Source: Diphasiastrum complanatum (taxonomy: Eukaryota; Streptophyta; Lycopodiopsida; Lycopodiales; Lycopodiaceae). Taken from it: a stretch of 37,034 nt of DNA. Each line of letters starts with the position of its first letter. Position 1 is the first letter of the stretch. The stretch lies in assembly GCA_029204225.1 (NCBI GenBank), contig MU835702.1:1-37034 (forward strand), read 5' to 3'. This document shows, one piece after another, positions 28,974 through 37,034 of the stretch. The position numbers were made by a program, and so were the translations under genes. Under the pieces are notes generated by a model. The model worked only from the letters and a program-made list of their open reading frames with translations. It had not been told where the DNA came from and did no database searches.

Positions 28974-29211
28974 TGTCAGGCCTCACTGTATCTGTACTAA
29001 CTAAACCCCATCACATGAAATAGCTTACACAAATTCTCAACAAAATCAAGCTTTATTCCTTCCATAAACATGTACCAAACATAATTACATTCCATAAGCA
29101 TCTATAAAGCATGATTGTCATCACAAACATAGGAGCTGGCTGCTATCTCCTACTGAGGAGGTCAATCCACTAGTCCTTTCTCAAGGACCCAGTACCCATG
29201 TCCCCATCACA
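28974..29211 (-). repeat. Right 238-bp LTR (5' LTR in element sense)
   Basis: It runs TGTCAGGCC to CCATCACA on the plus strand. It matches 15291-15528 strongly over the inner 170 bp. The inner edge is fixed by the PBS; the outer edge is inferred from alignment with the other LTR. Confidence 0.75.
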
Positions 29212-29773
29212 TATGTGTCTCAATATTAGAGTAGAACTATTCACTAAACTTTGGCTAGAGTATACATTTTGGGGACATAAACTCTTATAGGTTGAACCCT
29301 TACACAAAAGTGAACAAGAAGCATTCACATCCACAAATCATAAAAATGATTGACTTCATGTTATGTAAACTACTGAGCACCTGTAACGTTTTTAAAGTTG
29401 ATGCATAAGTAGAAGGACGTCCAATGCCCAAGTCTTCCATGTTTTTGACCTACAACAAATGGAGGGTTCTATTAGTAAAAATCAATAATTAGTAGGAAAA
29501 ATTCAACATAGTATCTACAACTAAAAAAGACCATATTATTTTAGAGAAAAATAGGAAAAGTATAACAATCAAATGGTATACAAGCTATATGGCCATAGTA
29601 TAACAATCATCCCACAAATTCACAAGGGATGACATCTTGGATGCAATAAAGATCATGAAAAAGATTTGGAATAAATAACTAAACTTCAACACGAATTCAC
29701 TACAAATAGGGAAACAAATCCATGTAGGGCAATGATTATTTCAAATAACGAAATGATTGAACCCTATGAGAGA

Positions 29774-29808
29774 GCACGCACGCACAAGCACACACACACA
29801 CACACAAG
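29774..29808. repeat. (CACG)/(CA)n microsatellite
   Basis: GCACGCACGCACAAG leads into about nine CA dinucleotides. Confidence 0.85.
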
Positions 29809-30496
29809 ATTGACCCTTGTTTCTAGTCAATAGTAAATACCCATGCTAGCAAGAACAAGACCTTACTTCACCTGCTTTTATTGGTTTGTGCCCTTGAACT
29901 CGGGATCTCAAGGCTACATCAGAATTCCTGGCTTTGGAAAGGATCCATTCTTGAGGAAGCACTTTGAAGAGGATCATGGACTACTGTAGAGGTCTAGAGT
30001 TGATTTGTTTCACAAAGTCACCCTCACAACTAAGCATGTGTAATATAAGATGGGTGTTTATTCCATATTGTTAGCAAATCACTGAGGTACCAAGCTCGTG
30101 GATAGCTCTTGGAGGGAGACTACAATTGGGTGATGAGTCTACTATAATCTAGTTGATCTTTTGGATCAACCATGGTAATTCATGGAGATGGCACACAAGA
30201 CCAAAGGACTTTGACAACCAAGTAAGCTTCACCTCCGCAGAGTCTAAAAAAGTTTTAGTTGTTGCAATCAAACTCCACTATCCGATGTTGTTACATATAA
30301 GTTTACCAGACCAAAAACCCCTATCACATGTGCCTTGCCTCTACTCTTGCTATACATCATGCTAGTTTAGCCTCAATGGAGGCGAGATTGTATCTATGTT
30401 CGATGATGATGGCTATTCTATAAAGCAAACCTCTAGGAGAAATGTATGCAACTAGGTTGAATTCGATGATGTGCTCCAAAACATGGCACAACTATG

Positions 30497-30679
30497 ACTC
30501 CAATGATTGGAATGAGATGTACTTTGTTTCAGGCGATTTATAAGGAATTCATAGTCACCTTTTTGACACATCCTCCACCTACTACCACATACTCCAATGA
30601 TTGGAATGAGATGTACTTTGTTTCAGGCGATTTATAAGGAATTCATAGTCACCTTTTTGACACATCCTCCACCTACTAC
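30497..30679. repeat. Perfect 89-bp tandem duplication, period 94
   Basis: ACTCCAATGATTGGAATGAG through CCACCTACTAC occurs at 30497-30585 and again, with no mismatch I can see, at 30591-30679. A 5-bp CACAT lies between. Lack of divergence in such decayed surroundings implies recent origin or an assembly artefact. Confidence 0.9.
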
Positions 30680-30699
30680 TTCGTATGTGGTAGAGGCAT

Positions 30700-30935
30700 T
30701 GTATTAAATTACAAAGACTAATGCAATTAGGATCTTATCACCTACTAGAATCAATCATCATAACATAACCAGTATATGAGAATAGATGAGATACTCTATC
30801 CTCATAATGACAATGAAGAGGATACCATGAAAAGGTATAAAAAACAGATGATGGTTTAGGTCACCAAATTAGGGTTTTGACCACAATTAGGCCTGTAACT
30901 TGGATATGGATATAGAGCTTATGCCAAGAACTACA
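30700..30935 (-). repeat. Copia F 3' LTR (left)
   Basis: Shares with the right LTR AGACTAATGCAATTAGGATC, CCTCATAATGA(C/T)AATGAAGA and AAGAACTACA. In minus-strand sense it starts TGTAGTTCTT. The left edge at 30700 is tentative because the first 15 bp align poorly. Confidence 0.8.
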
Positions 30936-31150
30936 ATATTGTTTCAAACTTTCCTTTACTAAGAAGTTTTGTCGAGATATCAGCAACTTGCTCATCAGTA
31001 GAGCAATAAACCAATTCTACTTCTTTAGAATTCACATTCTCACAAACATAGTGGTAATGTATTCCAATATGCTTAGTACCAGCATGAAACACTAAATTCT
31101 TAGAAATTTGAATACATCTTTGATTATCACAATAAATGGTTATTGCTGCA
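30931..31150 (-). pseudogene. Copia F RNase H C-terminal piece
   Basis: The frame reads AITIYCDNQRCIQISKN, VFHAGTKHIGIHYHYV, then VYCSTDEQVADISTKLL, the closing blocks of copia RNase H with the CDN motif kept. It is fused in frame to the Gag zinc-knuckle region just upstream, so protease, integrase and reverse transcriptase are absent between them. The stop lies at the LTR edge (30931-30933). Confidence 0.92.
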
Positions 31151-31410
31151 TCTTGACAAATCTTTAGTCTCTCTTCTGCTGCTCTGGAGCATTCTACTCT
31201 ATCTTCGACAAAATTTGAATCTGAAGTTTCACTTTGATTTTGCTCATTGTTCTTGGGATTTTGATAATAGTCTACTGCTACATGACCCCGTTTATGACAA
31301 TGAATACAATCAATCTTTGGATTCAACCAACACTTGTCTTCTCTTGCATGACCTGATCTCTTGCATTTGTTGCAAATCTTCCTATCACCAAAAACCTTTG
31401 AGTGTTATTT
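31151..31410 (-). pseudogene. Copia F Gag with two zinc knuckles
   Basis: First knuckle CNKCKRSGHAREDKC (C-x2-C-x4-H-x5-C), linker WLNPKID, second knuckle CIHCHKRGHVAVDY, whose last Cys is Tyr. YQNPKNNEQN and an acidic stretch follow, then RNase H. The first knuckle is in a different frame from the second, with the change near 31326. Upstream, a Lys-rich segment (KKEWKSFKRIQDK) is visible in the first frame. The linker and tail match copia H at 20900-21040, showing shared descent of this double-knuckle Gag. Confidence 0.85.
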
Positions 31411-31469
31411 ACCTGATTGTCGATCATTTGTCTTGGATTCGTTTGAACGATTTCCATTCTTTCTTCAAT

Positions 31470-31690
31470 TGTCGAATATCCAATAAAAATACATTTGAAA
31501 GACTTTGGATCTAGTTTTCTCCGACTGCCATTAGGTACACTACATACACATAAGTGTGACATCCAAAAACTCGTAAATGAGCAACATGAGGTTTACGACC
31601 ACTATCAGCCTCTATAGGAGTTGTATCTTGCAATGCTTTGGTTGGAGATTGATTTTGTAGCTATGCTACTGTTTAAACTGCTTCACTTCA
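31470..31690 (-). pseudogene. Copia F integrase C-terminal piece
   Basis: Reads QNQSPTKALQDTTP, HVAHLRVFGCHTYVYV, then after a frame change SRRKLDPKSFKCIFIGYS. This is the region after the copia integrase core. It lies 5' of the Gag zinc knuckles in element sense, the reverse of the normal order, and abuts gypsy integrase sequence at 31690 with no LTR or duplication between. Three stops lie in the first 15 residues. Confidence 0.85.
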
Positions 31691-32480
31691 CAAATAATTT
31701 CCCGTCTGAAGTACCTTTAAATCCTTAGGGATTTTAAGATACACCCAGGTTCCAGCCTCAATTTCCCGAGGTGAGCGACTACGGTTAGCATAAAACTAAG
31801 CTCTATCCTGAGCGGTTTTCATGCTTTCCTTGACCACTAGCAGCATTTCTTGCATATCTTGATGGAAATCTACTGCAACTTGCACCTTGAGACCTTTGAG
31901 TCCGACCGAAACTGGAGAACGCGGCTGAAAGCCATACATCAGCATAAAAGGACTGAATCCGGTGGCAGAATGCTTAGCACTATTGTGCGCGAACTCAACC
32001 ATTGGGAAATACTTTTCCCAATCAGACTGTCGGTGAAAAACATGTGCTCTAAGCATATCTTCCAACGTCTAGTTAACACGTTCTGTCTGCCAATCAGATT
32101 CTGGGTGATCCGAAAAACTAAGACTAAGGGTTGTTTCAGGTTTTTGAGATACTGATTGCCAGAACTTGCCAGTGAATTTGGAGTCACGATCACTAACAAT
32201 ATCATTCGGCAAACATACAATCTGAACAACTTTTGAACGAAAAGCTGGGCTAGTTCAGATGCCTTGACAGTTAATTTAGTTGGTATAAATTGTGCCATCT
32301 TGGTTAGCCTGTCAACCACCACCCAAATGGCATCATGATCACTCCGGGTTTTAGGGAGTCCAATCACAAAATCCATTGAAATACTTTCCCATTTCTTGTT
32401 GGGATTTTCCAAGGGATGTAGAAGACCCGCAACTTTGAGTCTTTCTGCTTTGTTTTGCCGGCACTGTTCACAACCTTGAA
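31691..32480 (-). pseudogene. Gypsy E integrase
   Basis: Starts with CEQCRQNKAERLK, the Cys pair of the zinc motif; the His pair is deleted. Then KKWESISMDFVIGLPKTRSDHD with the first catalytic Asp, and [17 protein letters not shown] frame break in the middle loses the clean second Asp region. The frame 32065-31796 gives MEDMLRAHVF, FAHNSAKHSATGF and [11 protein letters not shown], then a GTWVYLKIPKDLK segment before sequence switches to copia at 31690. At least two frame changes. Confidence 0.9.
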
Positions 32481-32780
32481 CGTGTCATGACATTGCTGCA
32501 GGATTTGGGCCTGCAAGTCCTCCCTATCCGACAGACAAACCTTTCCCTTTCGAAAAAGCAGGCCATTCCTTATGGAATAGTCTTCGAGTATTTTATCATT
32601 TCTCGGGATTGCTTGGGATCCCGCATCCCAAGGTCATCCTAGATCTAGAATTTCATGTTAGGACGACATCTAGCCAGATGCAACCGAAAAACCTATCGGT
32701 TCGACAAAGATCCCGAAGTGAAAGATACAAATCAGATTGGATCTCAGCAAAGCATAACTGATTAATCTCTCCAATCCGAC
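32481..32780 (-). other. Decayed gypsy E linker between RNase H and integrase
   Basis: Traces of KGKVCLSDREDLQAQILQQCHD are visible only in short frames; 32600-32780 has stops in every frame. Part of the integrase zinc domain appears deleted here. Confidence 0.5.
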
Positions 32781-33020
32781 TCAAGGCATCGGCAACGCAA
32801 TTCGACGTACCTTTACGATACTAAATGTCAAACACAAACTCCTGAATGAGTTCCGACCATCTAGCCTTAGGCCACAAAGGTCCTTGGCATCACAAATGTA
32901 CTTAAGGGACTGGTGATCAGTCATCACCGTAAATCTGGCACCATAAAGATAATGCCTCCAGACATTCAAAGGCAAATGCGATAAATCGATATTCAGACTC
33001 TGGACTGCATGGTCATCCAC
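32781..33020 (-). pseudogene. Gypsy E RNase H C-terminal piece
   Basis: [23 protein letters not shown] is the TDH block of gypsy RNase H, followed by a frame-shifted SFRSLCLTF. It is preceded by an unrelated-looking DDHAVQSLNIDLSHLP, where protease sequence ends. Reverse transcriptase and the first half of RNase H are missing between 33028 and about 32960. Confidence 0.85.
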
Positions 33021-33027
33021 ATAGACT

Positions 33028-33406
33028 TCATCTTTTAAAAGGCCTATTTACATCGCCTTTTAGTTCAACTAATGAGCCCTTATGCAAAAAGGAAATACTA
33101 TGTGTTACATAATCCTTTCTTAAAGACTCATTTTTAGAGTAAAACCACTTCTTTCCTAAGGTTATGTCTACGCTATCCAAATTCATTATATGAAAATTCA
33201 GTGGTTCAACATAATCTTGAATCTTAAGCGGCAATTGAGGAACAAGATGGTCCCAGGCTTGCCAATCTTCCCCCGATGCCATTTTCACCCATACAAGTGA
33301 TTACTTGGCGCGGTGGCCGCCGTGAGTGTCTAGCATTTATAAAGTTATGTGTGGAACCATCATAAAAAAGAATAGTCACAGCTTGGCGTCCTACAATTCC
33401 ATTCAT
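33028..33406 (-). pseudogene. Gypsy E protease
   Basis: Frame one gives FYDGSTHNFINARH at the active site, where the catalytic Asp appears replaced by Tyr and is followed by Asp-Gly. Frame two gives LPLKIQDYVEPLNFHIMNL and DSVDITLGKKWF, the closing strand of retropepsin. A frame change near 33260 separates them. With the active site altered it would be inactive. Confidence 0.8.
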
Positions 33407-34400
33407 AGATCGTGGGGGCCAAAAACAGTTGTATTAAAGCAACAATTCTCACAACTAGTGTCATCCTTAAAGGATAAATCGACAAAAGAAATACTAGAAT
33501 TACCTGGCGCTTTAAAGGATTTAGGTTGCCCGTCAAATATCTTTTGCTTTTTCTTCGGGCAATCTTTTGAAAGATGCCCCTTCTCCATGCAGGAGAAGCA
33601 CAAGCCTCCGGTTCTCGCCTTGTCATAATCTGCGCGATCCAACTTGACACGCTTTTTCCCGCCCTGAAAACTGATGTCCGTCTTGTCTTTGCCTCGCAGT
33701 TGGTTACGCCGCACTTCTAGCTGAAATTCCTTCGGAAGCCCCAAGATGAAATGTAAATAAGATAGGATCGATTCGCAAAGTGAATCCGGGCAAAATCTCC
33801 TAGAACTCTTGGATATAGGCATCTAACGGCCTAGTACCCATCTGCATGGTGGCGAAACGTCGCCAATGCTCAAAGTCATCCAATACTGGAAGAAAAGCCG
33901 TTTTAAAGGCTTCTTGAAAAGCATCCCATATGGAAGGGGCACCAGCCCTTTCCTTCAGATCCTGCCACCACGTGAACGCCTTACCGCGTAAAAACATCAG
34001 GGCAGAGGCAATCTTTGTACTATCGGGCAAGTCGTGCATGGAAAAATGACTAATCCACCGATCGAGCCATGACAGAACAACATCAGCATGTCGGTCCTTC
34101 TTTTCACTTGAAATGAATTCCGGATTAAACATAGGATAAAGGAGAGCAGACCGCGAATGCGTAGAAGAACGCCACTCTTGCTCAGCCGCAACATGCTTAG
34201 CTTGCATATCCAAGATTTGGTTTTGCAACAAATTCAAGGCCTGAACAAGTTGATTGGTTGGTATCTACATCAAAAGGAGGAGGTGGTGAAGACGGTCCTT
34301 CAACCCGAGGGTACAAGAAGACAAAGGAAAAACGGCAAGGGCTTTGCACCAAAATGGCTTAGGAAGCTTGAGACTACTACTCAAGGAGACTAGGCCACAA
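33403..34400 (-). pseudogene. Gypsy E Gag
   Basis: The N-terminal part is Pro-rich (SSPPPPFDVD near 34280). The frame 34237-33800 then carries SEKKDRHADVVLSWLDRW, RGKAFTWWQDL and AFQEAFKTAFLPV, the capsid core, ending LDAYIQEF. A frame change near 33810 leads to GLPKEFQLEVRRNQL, a Lys-rich region, the zinc knuckle CFSCMEKGHLSKDC and FGPHDL. Both the capsid signature and the single knuckle match the chromovirus Gag at 5954-7358. The true start is not identified. Confidence 0.9.
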
Positions 34401-36265
34401 TTAAGCTTGTCAATGGTGAAGATGGAGCCTTTACCCCCCATCCCACACCTTTTCCTTCCTTTTTTAACTTGCTGGGTGGCGGGCCTTATGGACACAACCT
34501 AGCAAGCACATGGGCCCAAAAACAAGTGGCATCCCCTTATGGGGTCCACCTACCCTCAAAACACATGGCTACCACACTTTCTGCCACCTCACCCAAGGGT
34601 CACTTGGGTCACGTCCCCACTCACCTTTTGGGTCACCACCTTGACCTCTTGGCCTTATGGCCCAAAGAAGCCCTTAGAACTCCTCTTAGGCTTGTCCTTA
34701 GGCTTAGGAGGAGGTGCAGGTACAATTGTGCGTTCAAGAGGAGGTGGAGGAAAATTTTCACTTTTCTTCTCAAAAAGTGATGAGAATGGAAGAATTGCTA
34801 ATCTTTTTTATCTATGCAGGTGGAGCTTTAACAAGGAGGATGTAAAGACCAATAAAGAGGCCTAGAAAGAGGAGAAGAAGGTCCACACGGATCTATACTT
34901 GCAGCATGTACAGCCTACAAGTACAGGCTGTGTACTTTTCATTTTATATTCCCCCTTTCTTGAAATTTTAGAAGCAAAGCTATGGTTTAAGATAGCTTTA
35001 TGTTTATAATCTTGCAAAACAAACTTTTCAACTTAAAAAGTTAACTTAGAAACTTAAAAGTTAAGTTTGCTTTGATAAAAGTTTGTTTACAAACTTTGTA
35101 ACTTACGTTTGTAAACTTTGAAAGAAAACTTGAGTCCTAGGGTCCCCAGTTTGTTTAGGGCCCATTCTACCCTTGACGTTTTGAGACCACCAGGTTTAAC
35201 TTTGGAACTTGTTTGAAGTTTGAGCTTTGTTTTGAAATTTGATGTTGACAATTGGATTGAGTCTTGACATTTGAATCTCGATTCTTGATTTAATTACAAC
35301 TTACAACTTACAATGTAGTAACCTACTCAGTGCTCATTTTTTACTAGTGAATAGTTACTTAGAAGTTAGAACTTAGTGACTAGTAAAAGAATCATCGTCA
35401 AATTGTCCAAATTTGCATTCATGTTCATTGTTTTGGAGCAACTTCTGAAAGTTGAGGCAAATGATTGCTTCAAACCATTGGACGGAATGGGGGCCATTAA
35501 GAGAGCCAAAGGGTAGGAGATTCGAGGTTCTCGTGCCCCCATCTTCATTTTGGAATGAGGTACGATCCATTGTCACTAGGCTGCAGCCAGTATACAGCAT
35601 CACCTTACAGATAGAGAGGGTGGCACATTCGGCCTATTACGCAAAAAGAGTCAGATTTCAACAAATTTCAAAAAACCCTAAAACCGGTTCGAACGGTTCG
35701 GAAGTTCGCTGTCCGATTAGAACGCGGTTCGTACCATTGAATCGGGCCATTCGTATTGCCAGTTCGAACCGCGTCCCTAAACATTGGCTCCTATAGATGC
35801 CGATGTAGAGATATCTGCCTTCTGTGCCGAGATCAATCTGAATCTGATTATCAATTTTTTCTACAGCAACAAGGTAGTGTTTCTCCGAGAACTAACCCCA
35901 ATGGCCATAGATGCATGCTGCAGATGTAGATACAATGCCCAAACAATACAGTTCTAATCCTCTCTATTCTACAAGAATTTAGAACTTATATTTCAAGTGA
36001 GCATTTCATAGCTGCCTGACCATGAGTGTCATAGCTTTCCAAAATGTGCAATCCTTGAGTGCATTTTGCAGTGATTGAACCTCACGGCCTTGTCAAAATG
36101 TTCCAGCAACTTTCTTGCTTGATTCTTTTAGCTTCTGCCACATTGCATTCTTCATAGATTCAGCAATCAACAAATGGTTTCTTGTAAATACCCCACAGAT
36201 CAGTATTTACAAGCCAGGACAATTCAATCACCGACATTCACAGGTTCCTGAAAACACAAACACTA
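34401..36265. other. Unassigned interior of copia F
   Basis: No recognisable protein. On the plus strand, AACAAGGAGGA followed by TGTAAAGACC at 34830-34850 could be a PPT and LTR start of another, plus-strand element, but no second LTR was found. 34970-35350 is low-complexity AACTT/AAGTT-rich. A 10-bp inverted repeat is listed separately. Confidence 0.5.
35722..35774. repeat. Inverted repeat ACGCGGTTCG / CGAACCGCGT
   Basis: Perfect 10-bp arms at 35722-35731 and 35765-35774 with a 33-bp loop, in a patch with several further GGTTCG/CGAACC words from about 35683. Confidence 0.75.
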
Positions 36266-36304
36266 CTATATGCTCTTCTCATTTCCGTAAGGATTGGCAG
36301 CCAT
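36266..36304 (-). pseudogene. Possible copia F Gag start
   Basis: ATG at 36304-36302 lies eight bases from the PBS and opens MAANPYGNEKSI before a stop. Copia Gag often starts soon after the PBS, but 12 residues are too few to be sure. Confidence 0.3.
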
Positions 36305-36311
36305 TGTTTTA

Positions 36312-36323
36312 GCTCTGATACCA
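36312..36323 (-). promoter_or_regulatory. Primer-binding site of copia F
   Basis: The minus strand reads TGGTATCAGAGC three bases inside the right LTR, complementary to initiator tRNA-Met. Confidence 0.92.
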
Positions 36324-36326
36324 TAT

Positions 36327-36587
36327 TGAATGAGAGACTAATGCAATTAGGATCTTATCATCGACTGCAATCATAACATGACCAGATCATGAGAATACAT
36401 TAGACACAACACTGCCGTTACGATCTCCACTATCCTCATAATGATAATGAAGAGAATATGATGAAAAGGTATACAGAACTGGTGATAACCACTTTTAGGG
36501 TTAGGTCACCACAATCAGTTCTGTAACTTGAAAAGACTTATAATAATGTTATTCACAATGGATATAAAGGTTACACTAAGAACTACA
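36327..36587 (-). repeat. Copia F 5' LTR (right, 261 bp)
   Basis: It runs from TGAATGAGAG to AGAACTACA on the plus strand (TG...CA). The inner edge is set by the PBS and the outer edge by homology with 30935. Confidence 0.8.
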
Positions 36588-37034
36588 ATACTGGAATAAA
36601 TAAACATAACATTATGTATTCCAAAATTGTGTATTAGGCTTATGCCCGTAGACTCTGCCAACTTTCATGTCTCCAAGTATCCACGCTATTGAAAATGATA
36701 TGCATAAAACCTTTCATTCCACATCTGATCATCCTTGCTGAATTTGTCGTACCTCCTACCTAGGTGGAGGACTTCTTCAGACTAATCATTCATATCCAGT
36801 CATTTCCATAAGTACTGCTTATCCTAACACTAGTCGATCCCCATGGTTGGCACTTACCCCATCCAGAGCACTTTTTGAGCAAGGTTACCATCCTTCTTGG
36901 TATGCACAAACATTCCGATTGTTCAGCACATTTAATATATCTACGTCTCACCTCCTCCGAGCTTCACATGACTATATTTGACAAGTTTTATATAGAGCAT
37001 ATGTTCAGCATGCCTTGCTGCGCTCTTCTAGAGT
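36588..37034. other. No gene seen
   Basis: AT-rich flank to the end of the window. No coding sequence or repeat end recognised. Confidence 0.55.

Larger units (their letters stand above)
15291..29211 (-). mobile_element. Composite LTR element bounded by 238-bp LTRs
   Basis: Two related LTRs, both minus strand and both 238 bp long as I delimit them, lie at 15291-15528 and 28974-29211. The right one has a PBS on its inner side (28960-28971), a leader and a Gag-like start at 28219. The left one has a PPT on its inner side (15529-15542). Orientation and inner signals fit one element whose middle has been replaced and expanded by later insertions (copia H, gypsy G, the inverted pair D). Against a single element, no matching target duplication is found (GGGCC on the left, TATGT on the right). 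The two LTRs could come from different copies. Confidence 0.6.
29212..30699. other. AT-rich DNA, no gene seen
   Basis: No coding sequence or element ends recognised across 1.5 kb. It holds a (CA)n tract and a perfect tandem duplication, listed separately. Confidence 0.6.
31691..34400 (-). mobile_element. Ty3/gypsy fragment E inside copia F
   Basis: Gag, protease, RNase H end and integrase of a gypsy element occur in order on the minus strand, with reverse transcriptase missing. Wording is close to the chromovirus at 2219-8564 ([42 protein letters not shown]), so it is from the same broad clade. No LTR, PBS or PPT was found at either edge. Its 3' edge is joined directly to copia integrase, so it probably arrived by recombination or deletion rather than remaining as a full insertion. 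Confidence 0.85.
30700..36587 (-). mobile_element. Ty1/copia element F with mosaic interior
   Basis: Related LTRs lie at 30700-30935 and 36327-36587. A PBS for initiator tRNA-Met lies inside the right LTR, and copia RNase H runs into the left LTR, so the element reads right to left. In element order the interior is: a short Gag-like start (36304), about 1.9 kb unassigned, a 2.7-kb Ty3/gypsy piece without LTRs (34400-31691), copia integrase end, copia Gag zinc knuckles and copia RNase H. That order is not a normal element and reflects deletions and recombination. No matching target duplication was found (left flank ends GGCAT, right flank starts ATACT). Confidence 0.75.

Noticed and set aside
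35683-35775. GGTTCGAA-type words suggesting a tRNA T-arm
   Set aside because: No acceptor stem, D-arm or anticodon arm can be placed around them; they form a simple inverted repeat instead.
1-37034. CRISPR array, bacterial operon or phage-like system
   Set aside because: No regularly spaced repeats, no ribosome-binding-site-led gene clusters; all coding signal is eukaryotic retroelement.

Overview
The window is plant nuclear DNA made almost entirely of decayed, nested retrotransposons. No host protein gene, rRNA, tRNA or CRISPR array could be supported. A plant source is indicated by four primer-binding sites complementary to initiator tRNA-Met (TGGTATCAGAGC), Ty3/gypsy elements with chromodomains, Ty1/copia pol fragments and long (CT)n tracts. 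The LINE reverse transcriptase and its C-terminal Cys/His tail resemble LINEs I associate with ferns and other non-seed plants. That is a weak, from-memory impression of the lineage, not a species call.

Layout. 1-860 is AT-rich with no gene. 861-2213 is the 5' part of a LINE (microsatellite leader, ORF1, start of the endonuclease), which resumes at 8570-8778. It is split by a 6.35-kb Ty3/gypsy chromovirus on the minus strand (2219-8564) with LTRs, PBS, PPT, chromodomain and a perfect 5-bp target duplication (TACAA). 8835-13873 holds more LINE pieces in both orientations: endonuclease, ORF1, reverse transcriptase, a second microsatellite leader, and an ORF2 tail with PCNA-interaction-like motifs.

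15291-29211 is bounded by two minus-strand 238-bp LTRs of one family. Nested inside are a Ty1/copia element (about 15572-23391, plus strand) and, within its 5' LTR, a 4.3-kb Ty3/gypsy element (15611-19919, plus strand). That inner element has unusual AG...CT LTR ends. 24145-28048 is a pair of inverted LTR-plus-leader units facing each other around a degraded gypsy pol.

29212-30699 is AT-rich with small repeats. 30700-36587 is a minus-strand Ty1/copia element whose interior is a mosaic of gypsy and copia segments. The last 450 bp show nothing recognisable.

How the parts relate. Insertion order can be read from the nesting: LINE, then chromovirus; 238-bp-LTR element, then copia, then gypsy G. 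In four elements the region encoding reverse transcriptase is missing while flanking domains remain. None could move without proteins supplied in trans. The chromovirus keeps all its domains but carries seven apparent frameshifts and two stops, several in short homopolymers. All gene calls below are therefore pseudogenes or element parts.
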